From positions 1,101,685-1,165,684 of the forward strand of contig NC_052019.1 in NCBI RefSeq assembly GCF_015832195.1: a DNA stretch of 64,000 bases, read 5' to 3'. Below are positions 1-10,468 of the stretch, piece after piece. A model generated the notes under the pieces. The model did no database searches and was not told the origin of the DNA. It saw only the letters and a list, made by a program, of their open reading frames with translations. Position 1 is the stretch's first letter; each line of letters opens with the position of its first letter. The DNA comes from Motacilla alba alba (taxonomy: Eukaryota; Chordata; Aves; Passeriformes; Motacillidae). Made by a program: the position numbers and the translations under genes.

Positions 1-73
1 CATTTTCGGGGTCAGTTTTGGCGCTCCTGGCAGCAGAGCTGGGGGTGCTGAGCTGGCTGTCCCTGTCCTGCAG
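1..73 (+). other. EXOC6B: End of EXOC6B intron 1 with splice acceptor
   Basis: The window opens inside the last unit of a minisatellite whose fuller form is seen at 55780-57258. The array runs into the acceptor of exon 2: a short C/T-rich tract (CTGTCCCTGTCCTGCAG, ending at 73). No unique sequence separates the last repeat unit from the splice site, so the polypyrimidine tract and any branch point must lie in or beside repeat-derived sequence. Confidence 0.8.
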
Positions 74-239
74 GTCCGTGTACGATGGCGAGGAGCACGG
101 GCGCTTCATGGAGAAGCTGGAGGCGCGGATCCGCAACCACGACCGCGAGATCGAGAAGATGTGCAACTTCCACTACCAGGGCTTCGTGGACTCCATCACC
201 GAGCTGCTCAAGGTGCGGGGCGAGGCCCAGAAGCTCAAG
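74..239 (+). CDS. EXOC6B: EXOC6B coding exon 2 (copy A)
   Basis: This 166-base internal exon encodes 55 residues running from SVYDGEEHGRF to RGEAQKLK. They include the Sec15-family block EIEKMCNFHYQGFVD. EXOC6B is a subunit of the exocyst, the complex that tethers secretory vesicles to the plasma membrane and is recruited by Rab GTPases. The first base completes an arginine codon begun in the previous exon (AG|G). The exon ends on a full codon and is followed by donor GTGAGA. GEEHGRF and RGEAQKLK match EXOC6B rather than its paralogue EXOC6, as I remember the two families. By recalled human numbering this is about residues 39-93 of roughly 810. The previous exon is outside the window. A base-identical second copy lies at 57282-57447. 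The exon is GC-rich at third codon positions, and no internal stop is present. Confidence 0.95.
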
Positions 240-309
240 GTGAGAGGAAAGACGGGCTGGATACCAGGGAAAAGTGCTTTACAGGAGGGGTTGGTGCCTT
301 GGGAAGGCT

Positions 310-978
310 GAGGCTGGGCAGAGTCACAGAATAAAGCAGGGATTTATTAAAGGATCTCCTCCATGGATCCACCTTGGGCAGCACAAGAGCCCAGCCAGGG
401 CTGCACCCAAGATGGACCAAAATGGTCCCAAAATGAACCCAAGATGGACCAAAATGGTCCCAAAATGAACCCAAGATGGACCAAAATGAACCCAAGATGG
501 ACCAAAATGGTCCCAAAATGCACCCAAGATGGACCAAAATGAACCAAAATGAACCCAAGAGGAACCAGAATGGTCCCAAAATGAGCCCAAGATGAACCAA
601 AATGGTCCCAAATGAACCCAAGATGGACCAGAATGGTCCCAAAATGAACCCAAGATGGACCAGAATGGCCCCAAAATGCACGAGCGCTGCCGGGGTCTCT
701 CCCCTGGCTCAGCTCTGCTCCATTTGCACCTTGCAGTTCATTGTCCCGTTCCAGCTTTAGCCCAGGCACTCCCACCCTGCTTGTTTTCCTCTCTCCAGCC
801 CACGCTGTTTGTGCTCCTGGGCTGAGGTTTGGGTCATTTGTCCTCGTCCCCAGCTGGAGCAGGAATTGTTTTGTGTCCCTGCTCTGTGCAGAGCTCAGCA
901 TCCCCTGCTGTGAGCCCAGCCCCACACACTGAAGCAGCACAGGACCTGAAACATAGAAAAGCCAAACCTGAGGCATCA
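310..978 (-). mobile_element. LTR-like dispersed repeat with internal minisatellite (copy A)
   Basis: The same sequence occurs at 17864-18482 with unrelated flanks, and again in the duplicated block at 57518-58165, so it is a dispersed repeat. Read on the minus strand it carries a polyadenylation-type motif (CCTTTAATAAATCC), which suggests an LTR in reverse orientation. Positions 412-676 are a minisatellite with a unit of about 32 bases containing AAGATGGACCAAAATGGTCC. I could not find a convincing target-site duplication, and no retroviral coding sequence is attached. A solo LTR is the best guess; another non-autonomous repeat is possible. Confidence 0.55.
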
Positions 979-984
979 GGGTGA

Positions 985-1160
985 AGTTCTGGGATGTTCT
1001 GCCCAGGAGGAGCTGCAGTCCCCATCCCTGGGGGTTTTTGACAAAGCCTGGACTGGCTCTGGGTGCCAGGGTGGAGTTGGGGTGCTGGGGCTGGGCTGGA
1101 CTCGTTACCTTTAAGGTCTCTTCCACCCCTGTGAGTTCTGTGAAGGTCCTGCCCTGACAC
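985..1160 (+). mobile_element. CR1-like LINE 3' fragment
   Basis: The text around 1100-1140, GGACTCGTTACCTTTAAGG followed by TCTCTTCCACCCC, is a decayed form of the usual CR1 3' end (a 'ggactcgatgatctttaaggtc ... ttcca' motif). A degenerate terminal tail follows near 1130-1145. The fragment lies directly after the LTR-like repeat. No coding part is left. Confidence 0.6.
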
Positions 1161-3015
1161 TGCCCTGGGCAGCTCTTTTTAGGTGGCCCCATCTCAGGCA
1201 CTCTGGGATTCTCAGAACCTCATCAATCTTCTCTCCTTTTATCCAGGCTGTTTCTATTAAAAAAAATAATTAAAATATAAATATTTATTTTATTTCTTCC
1301 TGGAGCAATGGGTTGGTCGTTGAAAGTTCAGCAATTATTTGCCCAAACAGGACCAGTGTGGTGCATTAAAAGCACCAAGAAACTTCAAGCCAAGCCTGTT
1401 TTCATTAGGAAAAGTGCTTTTCCTCATGGATCCTATCCCAGTTTCTTGAGCTGAAATGAGTCTCGTGGCCTTTAAAGCTGTGCAGAAAGATGAGGGAAAG
1501 GTGGGATTTACCCAGTTCTTGGAAAGGGCTTCAGCATGGAAAAAGCCATTTGTAGGATGGGAATTTGGAAGAAGGAAACTGGAGAAGCTTCAGGAAAAGG
1601 GACCAGGAGGTTGGAGGTGTTTGGGGTCAGGGGGGCTTGGGGCTCCAGCTTGGTTCCTGTGCCTTGAAATACAAATATTCCAGATTTGGGGAGCACAGGG
1701 GCGTCAAAACCTTCCTGGTTCTCCTCCTAAATCCAATCAGGGTGGGGAGAGGGGGCTGGGCCGTCCCTCCCTGCAGGAACAAGGTGGGAGCTGGGCTGGA
1801 AGCCCAAAAACCCTCCCAGGAGAGTCACCTGGGGAATGAGCTGAGTGCTCCCCAAAAGGGGGGGGTTGTCCCCAGGAAGGAGCTCAGTGAGGTTTTCGGG
1901 CTGAGCGGAGCCTGTCCTGGTGAAAAGGACCTTCCTGGGAATTGGGAACAACCTTCCTGCTGCTCAGGAGTGTGGGAGGCTGGAAAAGCTGAAGTTCTCA
2001 ATCACAGAATCTGTCAGAAAAAGCAGATTTTCTGGAGAAAAGGGAAGAACTCGAAGTCAGGGTGCTGGCTGCTGCTTTTAACACGTTTATCCGTCGATTT
2101 AAAGCTACCCGTGGCATTTCCCAGCAGGGTTCTTACCTGACACATCCAAGAAAGGGATTTCCTCTCAGGAACACCTTCCTGAGGGATGTCCTGAGCAGAA
2201 TTCACCCAGCAATTCACTGCAGGATGAATCCATTGGAATTACCATGAAATAAGTCCTTTTTTTCCCCTTTTTTAAAATTATTTTTTCAAGCCATTGTTTC
2301 CAGCCAGGAATTGCACATTGTTTGTTTGCTCGGAGCTGGTTCCCATTCTGCCACCAGCCCCTTTGTTGGTGGCTCACTGTGAAGCCCATCCCTGTCCCCT
2401 CAGGATCTCCCTTGATTTCCATGCCTATGTGATCCATAAAACAGCACATGGCAAAAAACACCCCCAGAAAGTCCTTTCTGAAAGCCCGAGCCCTCTTTGT
2501 GAGGCTTTCCCCGGGGAATCATCTGTGGATCGAGTGCTGAGAGCAGCTTTGGTTCCAGCCATTCTTCCTCCATTTGATCCAGGGCTTTGAACCCGCCAGG
2601 AGCCGGCGCTGGCGGCGGGGCCCTCCCTGCTCCCTCCCTCCTCTCGTGTGCTCCTGGCCCCGGGCTGCTCTGGGGGTCGGTTTCGTGCACGAATGTCCTC
2701 TCTGCCGTTGGTTTAGCTCCGTGTGGATGCGTCACCTTCTCGGAGTGGCCCCAAATGAACCAAACCTGAGCAGAGCCTCGGCGCTGCCTTTCCCGCCCTG
2801 TTTGTCCCTGAGCGCTGCCTCGGGAATTTATCTCCTCCAGCATCAGCTGCCTGGATGTGCCCAGGTGTGCCCAGGTGGGCAAGAGGCCCCCGGCAGTGCC
2901 AGCTCTGGGGTGGCAGCAGGGCCAGGGCAGTGCCCTTGTCCCCTGTGCTGGCACTGCCGGGACACCGCCAGCGCTGGGGCAGCTCCGGAGAGCCCTGCAG
3001 GGGCTGGAGCGTGGC
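1161..3015. other. Intron 2, mostly unique sequence
   Basis: I see no gene or recognisable repeat here apart from a short A/T stretch near 1257-1290. The segment is repeated at about 58346-60204 with few differences. The subsegment 2580-2700 is GC-rich but not long enough to call a CpG island by eye. Confidence 0.5.
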
Positions 3016-3515
3016 CAGGGCAGGAACAGAGCTGGGAAGGGATGGAGAGCTCCCGAGGGAGCTGGGAAGGGATGGAGAGCTCCTGAGGGAGCTGGGAAGG
3101 GATGGAGAGTTCCCGAGGGAGCCGGGAAGGGGCTGCAGAGTTCCCGAGGGAGCTGGGAAGGGGCTGCAGAGTTCCCGAGGGAGCTGGGAAGGGGCTCAGC
3201 CTGGAGCAAAGGAGGCTCAGGGGGCCCTTGTGGCTCTGCACAGCTCCTGCCAGGAGGGGACAGCCGGGGGGGTCGGGCTCTGCTCCAGGGAACAGGGACA
3301 GGAGCAGAGGGAACAGCTCAGGGTGGGCACAGCAGGAATTTCCCCATGGAAGGGGCTGTCCAACCTGGTGGAGTCTCCATCCCTGGAGGGGTTTCCGAGC
3401 CCTGTGGATGTGGCACTTGGGGACAGGGGCAGTGGTGGCCCTGGCAGTGCTGGGCATGGTTGGACTGGATGATCTTTTCCAGCCATGGTGATTTTGGGAT
3501 TCTGTCATTTCCAGC
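3016..3515 (+). mobile_element. CR1 LINE 3' fragment with embedded minisatellite
   Basis: From about 3190 the sequence follows the well-known avian CR1 3' region: a CAGCCTGGAG segment, the GGACAGCCGGGGGGGTCGGG stretch, a 'tggagtctccatccctgga' segment, then GGTTGGACTGGATGATCTT and a short degenerate tail. The start (3028-3200) is a minisatellite of about five 30-base units (GAGCTGGGAAGGGATGGAGA and a GGGGCTGCAGAG variant), apparently grown from the CR1 sequence itself. The matching block at 60205-60795 has about eight units. Confidence 0.8.
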
Positions 3516-3559
3516 TGCCCTGCTCAGCAGAGAGCCGCCCTTACATTCATGCCATGGGC

Positions 3560-3780
3560 AGAGTGGTGGGATCTTGGCAAGGAATTGCTGGCTGGGAGGG
3601 TGGGCAGGGGCTGGGCTGGAATTCCCAGAGCAGCTGGGGCTGCCCCTGGATCCCTGGCAGTGCCCAAGGCCAGGCTGGACACTGGGGTTGGATCCACCTG
3701 GGACAGTGGGAGGTGTCCCTGCCATGGACCTCGATGGGATTTAAAGTTGCCTCCAGCCCAACCCATTCCCTGACTCTCTC
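3560..3780 (+). mobile_element. CR1 LINE 3' fragment, second subfamily
   Basis: This contains the passerine-type CR1 text CAGAGCAGCTGGGGCTGCCC, then CCTGGCAGTGCCCAAGGCC and GGGAGGTGTCCCTGCCATGG, which is found in both orientations many times in this window. The 3' end points right. It is only about 45 bases from the preceding CR1 end. Confidence 0.8.
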
Positions 3781-3944
3781 CCTCAGCTGGGTCATTCCTG
3801 GTGGATTTTTATCCCACCCAGGGTTGTCCCAGCTGGGGCTGTCGTTCCTTCCTGCTCCAGGAATCCCAGCTCACGTGGCTGCCAAGCCCTTTTTAATGCC
3901 ACAGCTTTTTGCCCTGTCAGTCATTACCCAGAGATGATTCCTTC

Positions 3945-4130
3945 TTAATTTCATGGAATGCCAGAATTGTTCAGGTTGGAAAATCCCTCGGGGTCCAACC
4001 ATTCCCAGCACGGCCCAGCCATGTCCCCAAGTGCCACATCCATGGATTTCAGTCCCTCGGGGATGGGCACTCCACCCCTGCCCGGGCTGGACAACGCTTT
4101 TGGGGAAGGAGTTTCCCCTCACGCATAGGG
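3945..4130 (-). mobile_element. CR1 LINE 3' fragment, reverse orientation
   Basis: This starts with a tail-like GGAATGCCAGAATTGTTCAG, then AGGTTGGAAAATCCCTC, CCAACCATTCCCAGC and CCCCAAGTGCCACATCCATG, which is the reverse complement of the CR1 3' end. The copy at 61232-61415 in the duplicated block is nearly identical. Confidence 0.75.
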
Positions 4131-4565
4131 AGAGTGGTGGGAGCAGTTTTTGGGAATCCAGCATGGCTCTGGTCACTGTCCCTTCCCTCAGGAGTGGATG
4201 TCACCAGCAGGGACAGGGACGGATCCAGAGGCGGCTCCATTCCCAGGATTCCTCTCCAGCCTGGCTCCCCTCTCCCAGCACTCTGCCCCTCTGGGATGGT
4301 CCAGGCACTCCCTGAGCCCCCTGCTCCCTGTCCTGGGGGTGTGGATGAAGGAACAGCTCGTCCACAATCCCTGGGGTGCCCCCGGTGCCTCGTCCCTCCC
4401 GTGCCACCTGCCCGTCCCCCTCCGCGTGTCTGGCCTGGCTTAGCAAATCCCAGCTCTGCCAAGCCCAGCTTAGCTGCGCGGGGTCTGTGCAAACAATCAT
4501 CCCTGTTTTCCTCCAGGCCTGGAGGCTCCAGAACGATCCCAAACACGCCCCTGGTGTGGTGTTTT
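4131..4565. other. Intron 2, no recognised element
   Basis: C-rich unique-looking sequence. I see no gene or repeat. It is duplicated at about 61416-61854. Confidence 0.4.
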
Positions 4566-4567
4566 CA

Positions 4568-5445
4568 GGGTAGTTAGGATTTGGTGACGGGAAGGAGCGA
4601 TTTTGATTCTATTTCAGAAGGCTGGTTTATTATATTATGATATATATCATATTAAAAAAAACCACACTATAACTGTACTACAACGAACAGAGAGAAAGAT
4701 TCATCAGGAGGCGAGACAGGAATAGAAAGGAATGAATAACAAAGTTCTGTGACTCCCAGAGAGTCCGAGAGCTGCTGCTTTCTTGATTGTCACCAAGCAG
4801 AAACATCCCACACTGAGCAATGGAGGAAGCACCTGCTGCATCCCACAGCAGCAGATCACAAATTGGTTACACTGGAAGATGAGGCCCTTCAGCTTCTCAG
4901 GAGAAGGAAATCCTAGCAAAGAGATTTTCATAAAATATTATAACTACACACATCTATTGCCACGTCTGGGGTCACCATTTATTGCCGTGCGTCTTCTGGG
5001 GAGTTAGGACTTGGTGAAGTGAAGGAGAGATTTTGAGTCCATTTCAGAAGGCTGGTTTATTATATTATGATATATATTACATTAAAAAACACCACACTAT
5101 AACTGTACTACAAAGAACAGAGAGAAAGATTCATCAGGAGGCGAGACAGGAATAGAAAGGAATGGATAACAAAGTTCTGTGACTCCAGAGAGTCCGAGAG
5201 CTGCTGCCCCCTGGATTGGCCACCAAGCAGAAACATCCCACACTGAGCAATGGAGGAAGCACCTGCTGCATCCCACAGCAGCAGATCACAAACTGTTCAC
5301 ACTTGAAGCTGAGGCCCTTCAGCTCCTCAGGAGAAGAAAATCCCAGCAAAGGGATTTTCATAAAATATCACAACCACACGCCCCCCTGCCCCCCAGAAAC
5401 CCGGAGCGTGCAGGGCTCCGCTCCCGCCTTGCTTCTCCCCGGAGC
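4568..5445 (-). mobile_element. Tandem dimer of an LTR-like element
   Basis: Two units of about 435 bases lie head to tail (about 4568-5002 and 5003-5445). Both begin with GTTAGGATTTGGTGACGG or a close variant. Both carry CAGAAGGCTGGTTTATTATA, which on the minus strand reads as an AATAAA polyadenylation motif, and both contain CACCTGCTGCATCCCACAGC. The units differ by substitutions and small indels, so the dimer is not a recent assembly stutter. The same dimer is present in the duplicated block (61857-62720). LTR origin is inferred from the poly(A) motif and length; no retroviral genes are visible. Confidence 0.6.
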
Positions 5446-5970
5446 TGGGATTGCTGTGGAATTTGACCAGCAAACCCCCCCAGCCTCGGCCTTATTTTAG
5501 GAGTGGTTTTAAATTACCCGACACGGATTCCTTTTTCCTGGTGGGATTTTCGGGATCTGAGCAAATCAAATAGTCTTTGGAGGAGATGCTGGGCTCCTGC
5601 TCGTAAAAGCTGCATCCATCGGAAAGGAAATGAGCAGGTTTTGGGGAGGGCAGGCAGCCAGCAGGGCTGCAGCTACTGCAGCAGGGCCAGAGATGGGATG
5701 CAGATGCTGGAGGGGAAGCCATGGAGAACTCCTTTCCTCCATCCTGGGAAGCTTGGAAGGACCATGGCTGGTGTGGGAATGAAAGGGAGCTCTGAGGCTG
5801 GGGGGTTCTGCTGCTGGAAGCACCACAAACCATCCTGGGGGAGCTGGACCAGGGGGGAAATCGTGGTGGCCCAGGATCTGTTCCAGTAGGGGAAAAAAAA
5901 TGGATCCTGAATCAATTTGATGTGGATGAATCTAAAGTTTTCCTTCTGCCTGACCTGGTGAGCTCAAAAA
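5446..5970. other. Intron 2, no recognised element
   Basis: Unique-looking sequence with no recognisable domain or repeat. Small open frames here show no family resemblance. Confidence 0.4.
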
Positions 5971-5971
5971 G

Positions 5972-6405
5972 GACGGAGATGGTGGGATCATGGAATTGGA
6001 AGGGTTGGAAAAGTTGCTCAAGATCTTTAGGTCCAGGCACCACTAAAGCCCCTTCCCAAGTGCCACATCCACAGGGCTTTGAACCCTTCCAGGGATGGAG
6101 ACTCCACTGCCCCTTTGGGCAGCCCCTTCCAATTCCTGACCCTCCTTCCCATGAGGAATATTCCCAATAATCCCCCTGAGCCTCTCCTCTGCTCCTGTCC
6201 CTGTTCCCTGGAGCAGAGCCCGACCCCCCCGGCTGTCCCCTCCTGGCAGGAGCTGTGCAGAGCCACAAGGGCCCCCTGAGCCTCCTCTGCTCCAGGCTGA
6301 GCCCCTTCCCAGCTCCCTCGGGAACTCTGCAGCCCCTTCCCAGCTCCCTCAGGAACTCTGCAGCCCCTTCCCAGCTCCCTCAGCTGCTCCCCACTGGATT
6401 TCTCC
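5972..6405 (-). mobile_element. CR1 LINE 3' fragment, reverse orientation, with short minisatellite
   Basis: This starts GATCATGGAATTGGAAGGGT and continues through CCCAAGTGCCACATCCACAG, GGGATGGAGACTCCACTGCC and CCCCCGGCTGTCCCCTCCTG, the reverse complement of the CR1 seen at 3190-3515. Positions 6297-6385 hold two to three units of about 30 bases (CCCCTTCCCAGCTCCCTC), the same unit as the 3028-3200 minisatellite on the other strand. The duplicated block has two more units. Confidence 0.8.
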
Positions 6406-7265
6406 TCCAGGATCGTTTTTTACCTTCCCAATCCCCCTTGGAGCTCCTCCTGCTCCTCTGTCCCCATCCTGCTGGAGACTGGGAGAGCCTCACGTGCTGT
6501 TCCTTCCCCGGGGTGAAATTTGTTAAAAATTCCTCGTTTCCATAATTACTCCAAAGGAAGCAAAGCTCTGGGGTGGGTTTGTGAGATCTCCCACTCCTGG
6601 AAGTCCTTTGGGGGCTCTGTCTCCCAGCTGTGGTGTTTTCCCAGCTCTGGGAAAGGTTGTGCTTCCAGCAGGAGCAGGACTCTGGAAATCAGGCAGGAAT
6701 TTGTTCCTGAAATGGGGCAGGGATGCAGCAGCAGCTCCCACTGTGGGGAGAGCCTGGATCAAAAAAATCCCTTTACAGGAACGAGCTTGGAATGAACATT
6801 TCCAGCTTTGGGAGCTGCAGAAGGAGATTTTTGGGGAAAAAGGGGTTTATGGCATGGAAATCTCAGTGATGTGAAATCTCAGAACCCTGAGCAGCCCTGC
6901 TGGATTTCCCTCTGGAATTGGCTGTGTTGGCAGAGACCCGGAGCTGGGAATGTTGGTTTGGGGGTTTGTGTTGGTTTTTCCAGCTGTCCCAGGGTTTCCA
7001 GCCCTTCCCTGCCTGAACTCAGGAGAATTCCCAAAGTCCTCTTCAGCTCCTCGGAGAACTCCTGATTTTCCACCCTGACGAGCCCCAAAATGCCCTTTGT
7101 TCCCCTCTGGGTCCTGCTGGGGCTGGGAAGGGCTGGGCTCTTCCCACTCCAGGGAATCCTCGGCTTTGCCGAGTGGAAATTTTCCAGCTCTTAGCCCCAG
7201 CTGGGCGGGACAATCCAGAAAAAATAGGGAGTTTTTTATCCCAGGTGTATAAAAATATCTTGGAC
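6406..7265. other. Intron 2, no recognised element
   Basis: Unique-looking intronic sequence. The duplicated block matches as far as 6662, where the window ends on the other copy. Confidence 0.4.
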
Positions 7266-7267
7266 CA

Positions 7268-8060
7268 GGCAAGGATCCATCCAGAGGGAGATGAAGATCC
7301 CAAAGGAAGTTTTATAAGGATTTCTATAAATATAAATATAAATAAAAATAGAAATATGAATATAATAGAATATAAATATAAATATAAATATAAATATAAA
7401 TATAAATATAAATATAAATATAAATATAAATATAAATAATTTTGGGGGGAAAACTCCTGGTAAAGAATCCTTTCCTGCTGGGATGTGAAGGAGTTAAAAC
7501 CTGAATGGAATTTATTTGGTAGGAGCAAGGATCCATCCAGAGGGAGATGAAGATCCCAAAGGAAGATTTAAGATTTATAAGGATTTCCATAAATATAGAT
7601 ATAGATATAGATATAGATATAGATATAAATATAATATGAATATGAATATAAATATAAATATAAATATAAATATAAATATAAATATAAATATAAATAATTT
7701 TTTAGGGAGATCTCCTGGTAAAGAATCCTTCCCTGCTGGGATATGAAGGAGTGAAAACCTGAATGGAATTTATTTGGTAGGAGAAAGGATCCATCCAGAG
7801 GGAGATGAAGATCCCAAAGGAAGATTTAAGATTTATAAGGATTTCCATAAATATAGATATAAATATAGATATAGATATAAATATAATATGAATATAAAGA
7901 TTATAAATATAAATATAAATATAAATATAAATATAAATATAAATATAAATATAAATATAAATATAAATAATTTTTTGAGGAGATCTCCTGGTAAAGAATC
8001 CTTCCCTGCTGGGATATGAAGGAGTGAAAACCTGAATGGAATTTATTTGGTGATAGGGAA
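7268..8060 (+). repeat. Triplicated 260-base unit, each with its own hexanucleotide array
   Basis: Three tandem units start near 7270, 7528 and 7787. Each has AGGATCCATCCAGAGGGAGA, GATGAAGATCCCAAAGGAAG, then an (AAATAT)n microsatellite of roughly 90-130 bases, then CTCCTGGTAAAGAATCC and CCTGAATGGAATTTATTTGG. The microsatellites differ in length and in interspersed (AGATAT) variants between units. This is a tandem repeat with a microsatellite inside every unit. Confidence 0.9.
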
Positions 8061-8356
8061 GGGAATTAATTCCTCCCTCACTGAGGTGAAAACTGGAGTT
8101 TCCCAAACTGGATCCGTGAAAACTCCGGCATTTTGGGGCTTCCATGCCTCTGAATTAATTCCTTCTCTGCAGTGGCAAAGAGGAAGCTCCCTGGATCCGT
8201 CCCGCAGCGGCAGTGGCTGTGAACTCAGCCATAAACAGCTTTTCCATGGAAGGGCGGCCGTGGGCAGGGATGGTGTTTATGGACGGTTTGTTTTGGTGGG
8301 AAGAGCATTGTCCTGATTTATGGCCTGTGCTTTGTGCTTTCCCAACATTCCCGCAG

Positions 8357-8404
8357 AACCAAGTGACAGACACCAACCGGAAGCTGCAGAACGAAGGCAA
8401 AGAA
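8357..8404 (+). CDS. EXOC6B: EXOC6B coding exon 3
   Basis: This 48-base exon encodes 16 residues, NQVTDTNRKLQNEGKE, matching the EXOC6B segment right after the RGEAQKLK block. It belongs to the predicted N-terminal helical part of Sec15-family proteins. The acceptor is CTTTCCCAACATTCCCGCAG (ending at 8356) and the donor is GTAAGT, the strongest donor of the five exons here. Both boundaries fall between codons, so skipping it would keep the frame. The upstream intron is 8117 bases. The downstream intron is 2064 bases and mostly minisatellite. Confidence 0.93.
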
Positions 8405-8456
8405 GTAAGTGATGGATGCAGTCCTGGAATTACAGCCCGGGCTGCTGTGGGAGGGA

Positions 8457-10185
8457 GGATTCCCTGTCCAGCCTGGCCTTGCATCCTTGGTTTTCCCTTT
8501 TCCACATCCCCAGGGTTTCTCCTGGAGTCTGAACACTGAATAATCCCTGTTACTTTTGGGATGTGAGAATTCCCTCCTTGCATCCTTGGTTTTCCCTTTT
8601 CCACATCCCCAAGATTTTCTCCTGGAGCCTCAGCCCTGAAAGTTACCTTTGGGATGTGAGAATTCCCTGTCCGACCTGGCTTTGTGTCCTTGTTTATTCC
8701 CTTTTCCACATCCTCAAGATTTTCTCTGGAGTCTGAGCACTGAATAATCCCTGTTAGCTTTGGGATGTGAGGATTCCCTGTCCAATCTGGCCTTGTATCC
8801 CTGTTTTCCTTTTTCCACATCCCAGTTTTTTTTCTTGGAGCCTCAGTCCTGAGAAATCCCTGTTACTTTTGGGATGTGAGAATTCCCTCCTTGCATCATT
8901 GGTTTTCCCTTTTCCCCATCCTCAGGATTTTCTCCTGGAGCCTCAGCCCTGAGAAATCCCTGTTAACTTTGGGATGTGAGAATTCCCTGTCCGACCTGGC
9001 TTTGTGTCCTTGTTTTTTCCCTTTTCCACATCCTCAAGATTTTCTCTGGAGTCTGAGCACTGAGTAATCCTTGTTAACTTTGGGATGTGAGGATTCCCTG
9101 TTCAGCCTGGCCTTGTATCCCTGTTTTCCCCTTTTCCCCATCCCCAGGATTTTCTCCAGGACCCTCATGAAATCCCTGTTAACTTTGGGATGTGAGAATT
9201 CCCTCCTTGTGTCCCTGTTTTCCCCTTTTCCCCATCCCCAGCATGTTCTCCTGGAGCCTCATGAAATTCCCTTCAATTTTGGGATGTGAGAATTCCCTGT
9301 CCAGCCTGGCCTTGTGTCCCTGTTTTCCTTCTTCCACATCCCAGGATTTTCTCTGGAGCCTCAGCCCTGAGAAATCCCTGTTAGCTTTGGTATGTGAGAA
9401 TTCCCTCCTTGTGTCCCTGTTTTCCCCTTTTCCCCATCCCCAGGATTTTCTCCTGGAGCCTCATTAAATCGTTGTTAGCTTTGGGATGTGAGAATTCCCT
9501 TTTTGTATCCTTGGTTTTCCCTTTTCCCCATCCCCAGGACCTTCTCCTGGAACCTCATGAAATCCCTGTTAACTTTGGGATGAGGAGAATTCCCTGTTCA
9601 GCCTGGCCTTGTGTCCCTGTTTTCCCCTTTTCCCCATCCCCAGCACGTTCTCCTGGAGCCTCATGAAATTCCCTTCAACTTTGGGATGTGGGAATTCCCT
9701 CCTTGTGTCCCTGTTTTCCCCTTTTCCCCATCCTCAGGGTATTCTCCTGGAGCCTCATGAAATTCCCTTTAACTTTGGGATGTGAGGATTCCCTGTCTAG
9801 CCTGGCCTTGTGTCCCTTTTTCCCCCTTTTCCCCATCCCCAGGATTTTCTCCAGGACCCTCATGAAATCCCTGTTGGCTTTGGGATGTGAGAATTCCTTC
9901 CTTGTGTCCCTGTTTTCCCTTTTCCCCATCCCCAGGATTTTCTCCAGGACCCTCATGAAATCCCTGTTGGCTTTGGGATGTGAGAATTCCTTCCTTGTGT
10001 CCCTGTTTTCCCTTTTCCCCATCCCCAGCACGTTCTCCTGGAGCCTCATGAAATTCCCTTTAACTTTGGGATGTGAGGATTCCCTGTCTAGCCTGGCCTT
10101 GTGTCCCTTTTTCCCCCTTCTCCCCATCCCCAGGATTTTCTCCTGGAGCCTCATGAAATTCCCTTCAACTTTGGGATGTGAGAAT
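8457..10185 (+). repeat. Intron 3 minisatellite with repeated acceptor-like motif
   Basis: About 18 units of roughly 90-110 bases fill most of intron 3. A unit reads TTTGGGATGTGAGAATTCCC, TGTCCAGCCTGGCCTTGTGT, CCCTTTTCCCCATCCCCAG, then GATTTTCTCCTGGAGCCTC. Some units lack the CAGCCTGGCC part, giving a long and a short unit type. Each unit holds a C/T tract ending in CAG, which resembles a 3' splice site. The array ends about 285 bases before exon 4. Confidence 0.9.
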
Positions 10186-10468
10186 GCCCCGGCAGCGAGC
10201 GGCCGCGTCCTGCCCTTGAGAACCAAAACACTTGGAAGAGAAGCCTGGAACGGGAAGGGGAAAGAACATTTTGGAGCCCACAGGATGTGCTCCAAGGCTG
10301 CTCCCGCGCCCTGTGTGAAATCCAGGGAATTCGGGGAAGTTCCCCTGGCTGGAGCTGCCCCGACCCCGAGCTCGCCCCTTACGGGAGCAGGCTTTGGGCT
10401 CGTGCTGCTCGTGGGATGGAGCCCAGGGCTGTTTGCTGCTGCTGAGGGAGCTTTTCCCCCTTTTCCAG

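Noticed and set aside
7330..7970. TATAAATA-rich runs as promoter TATA boxes
   Set aside because: They are a hexanucleotide microsatellite inside an intron, with no sign of a transcription start.
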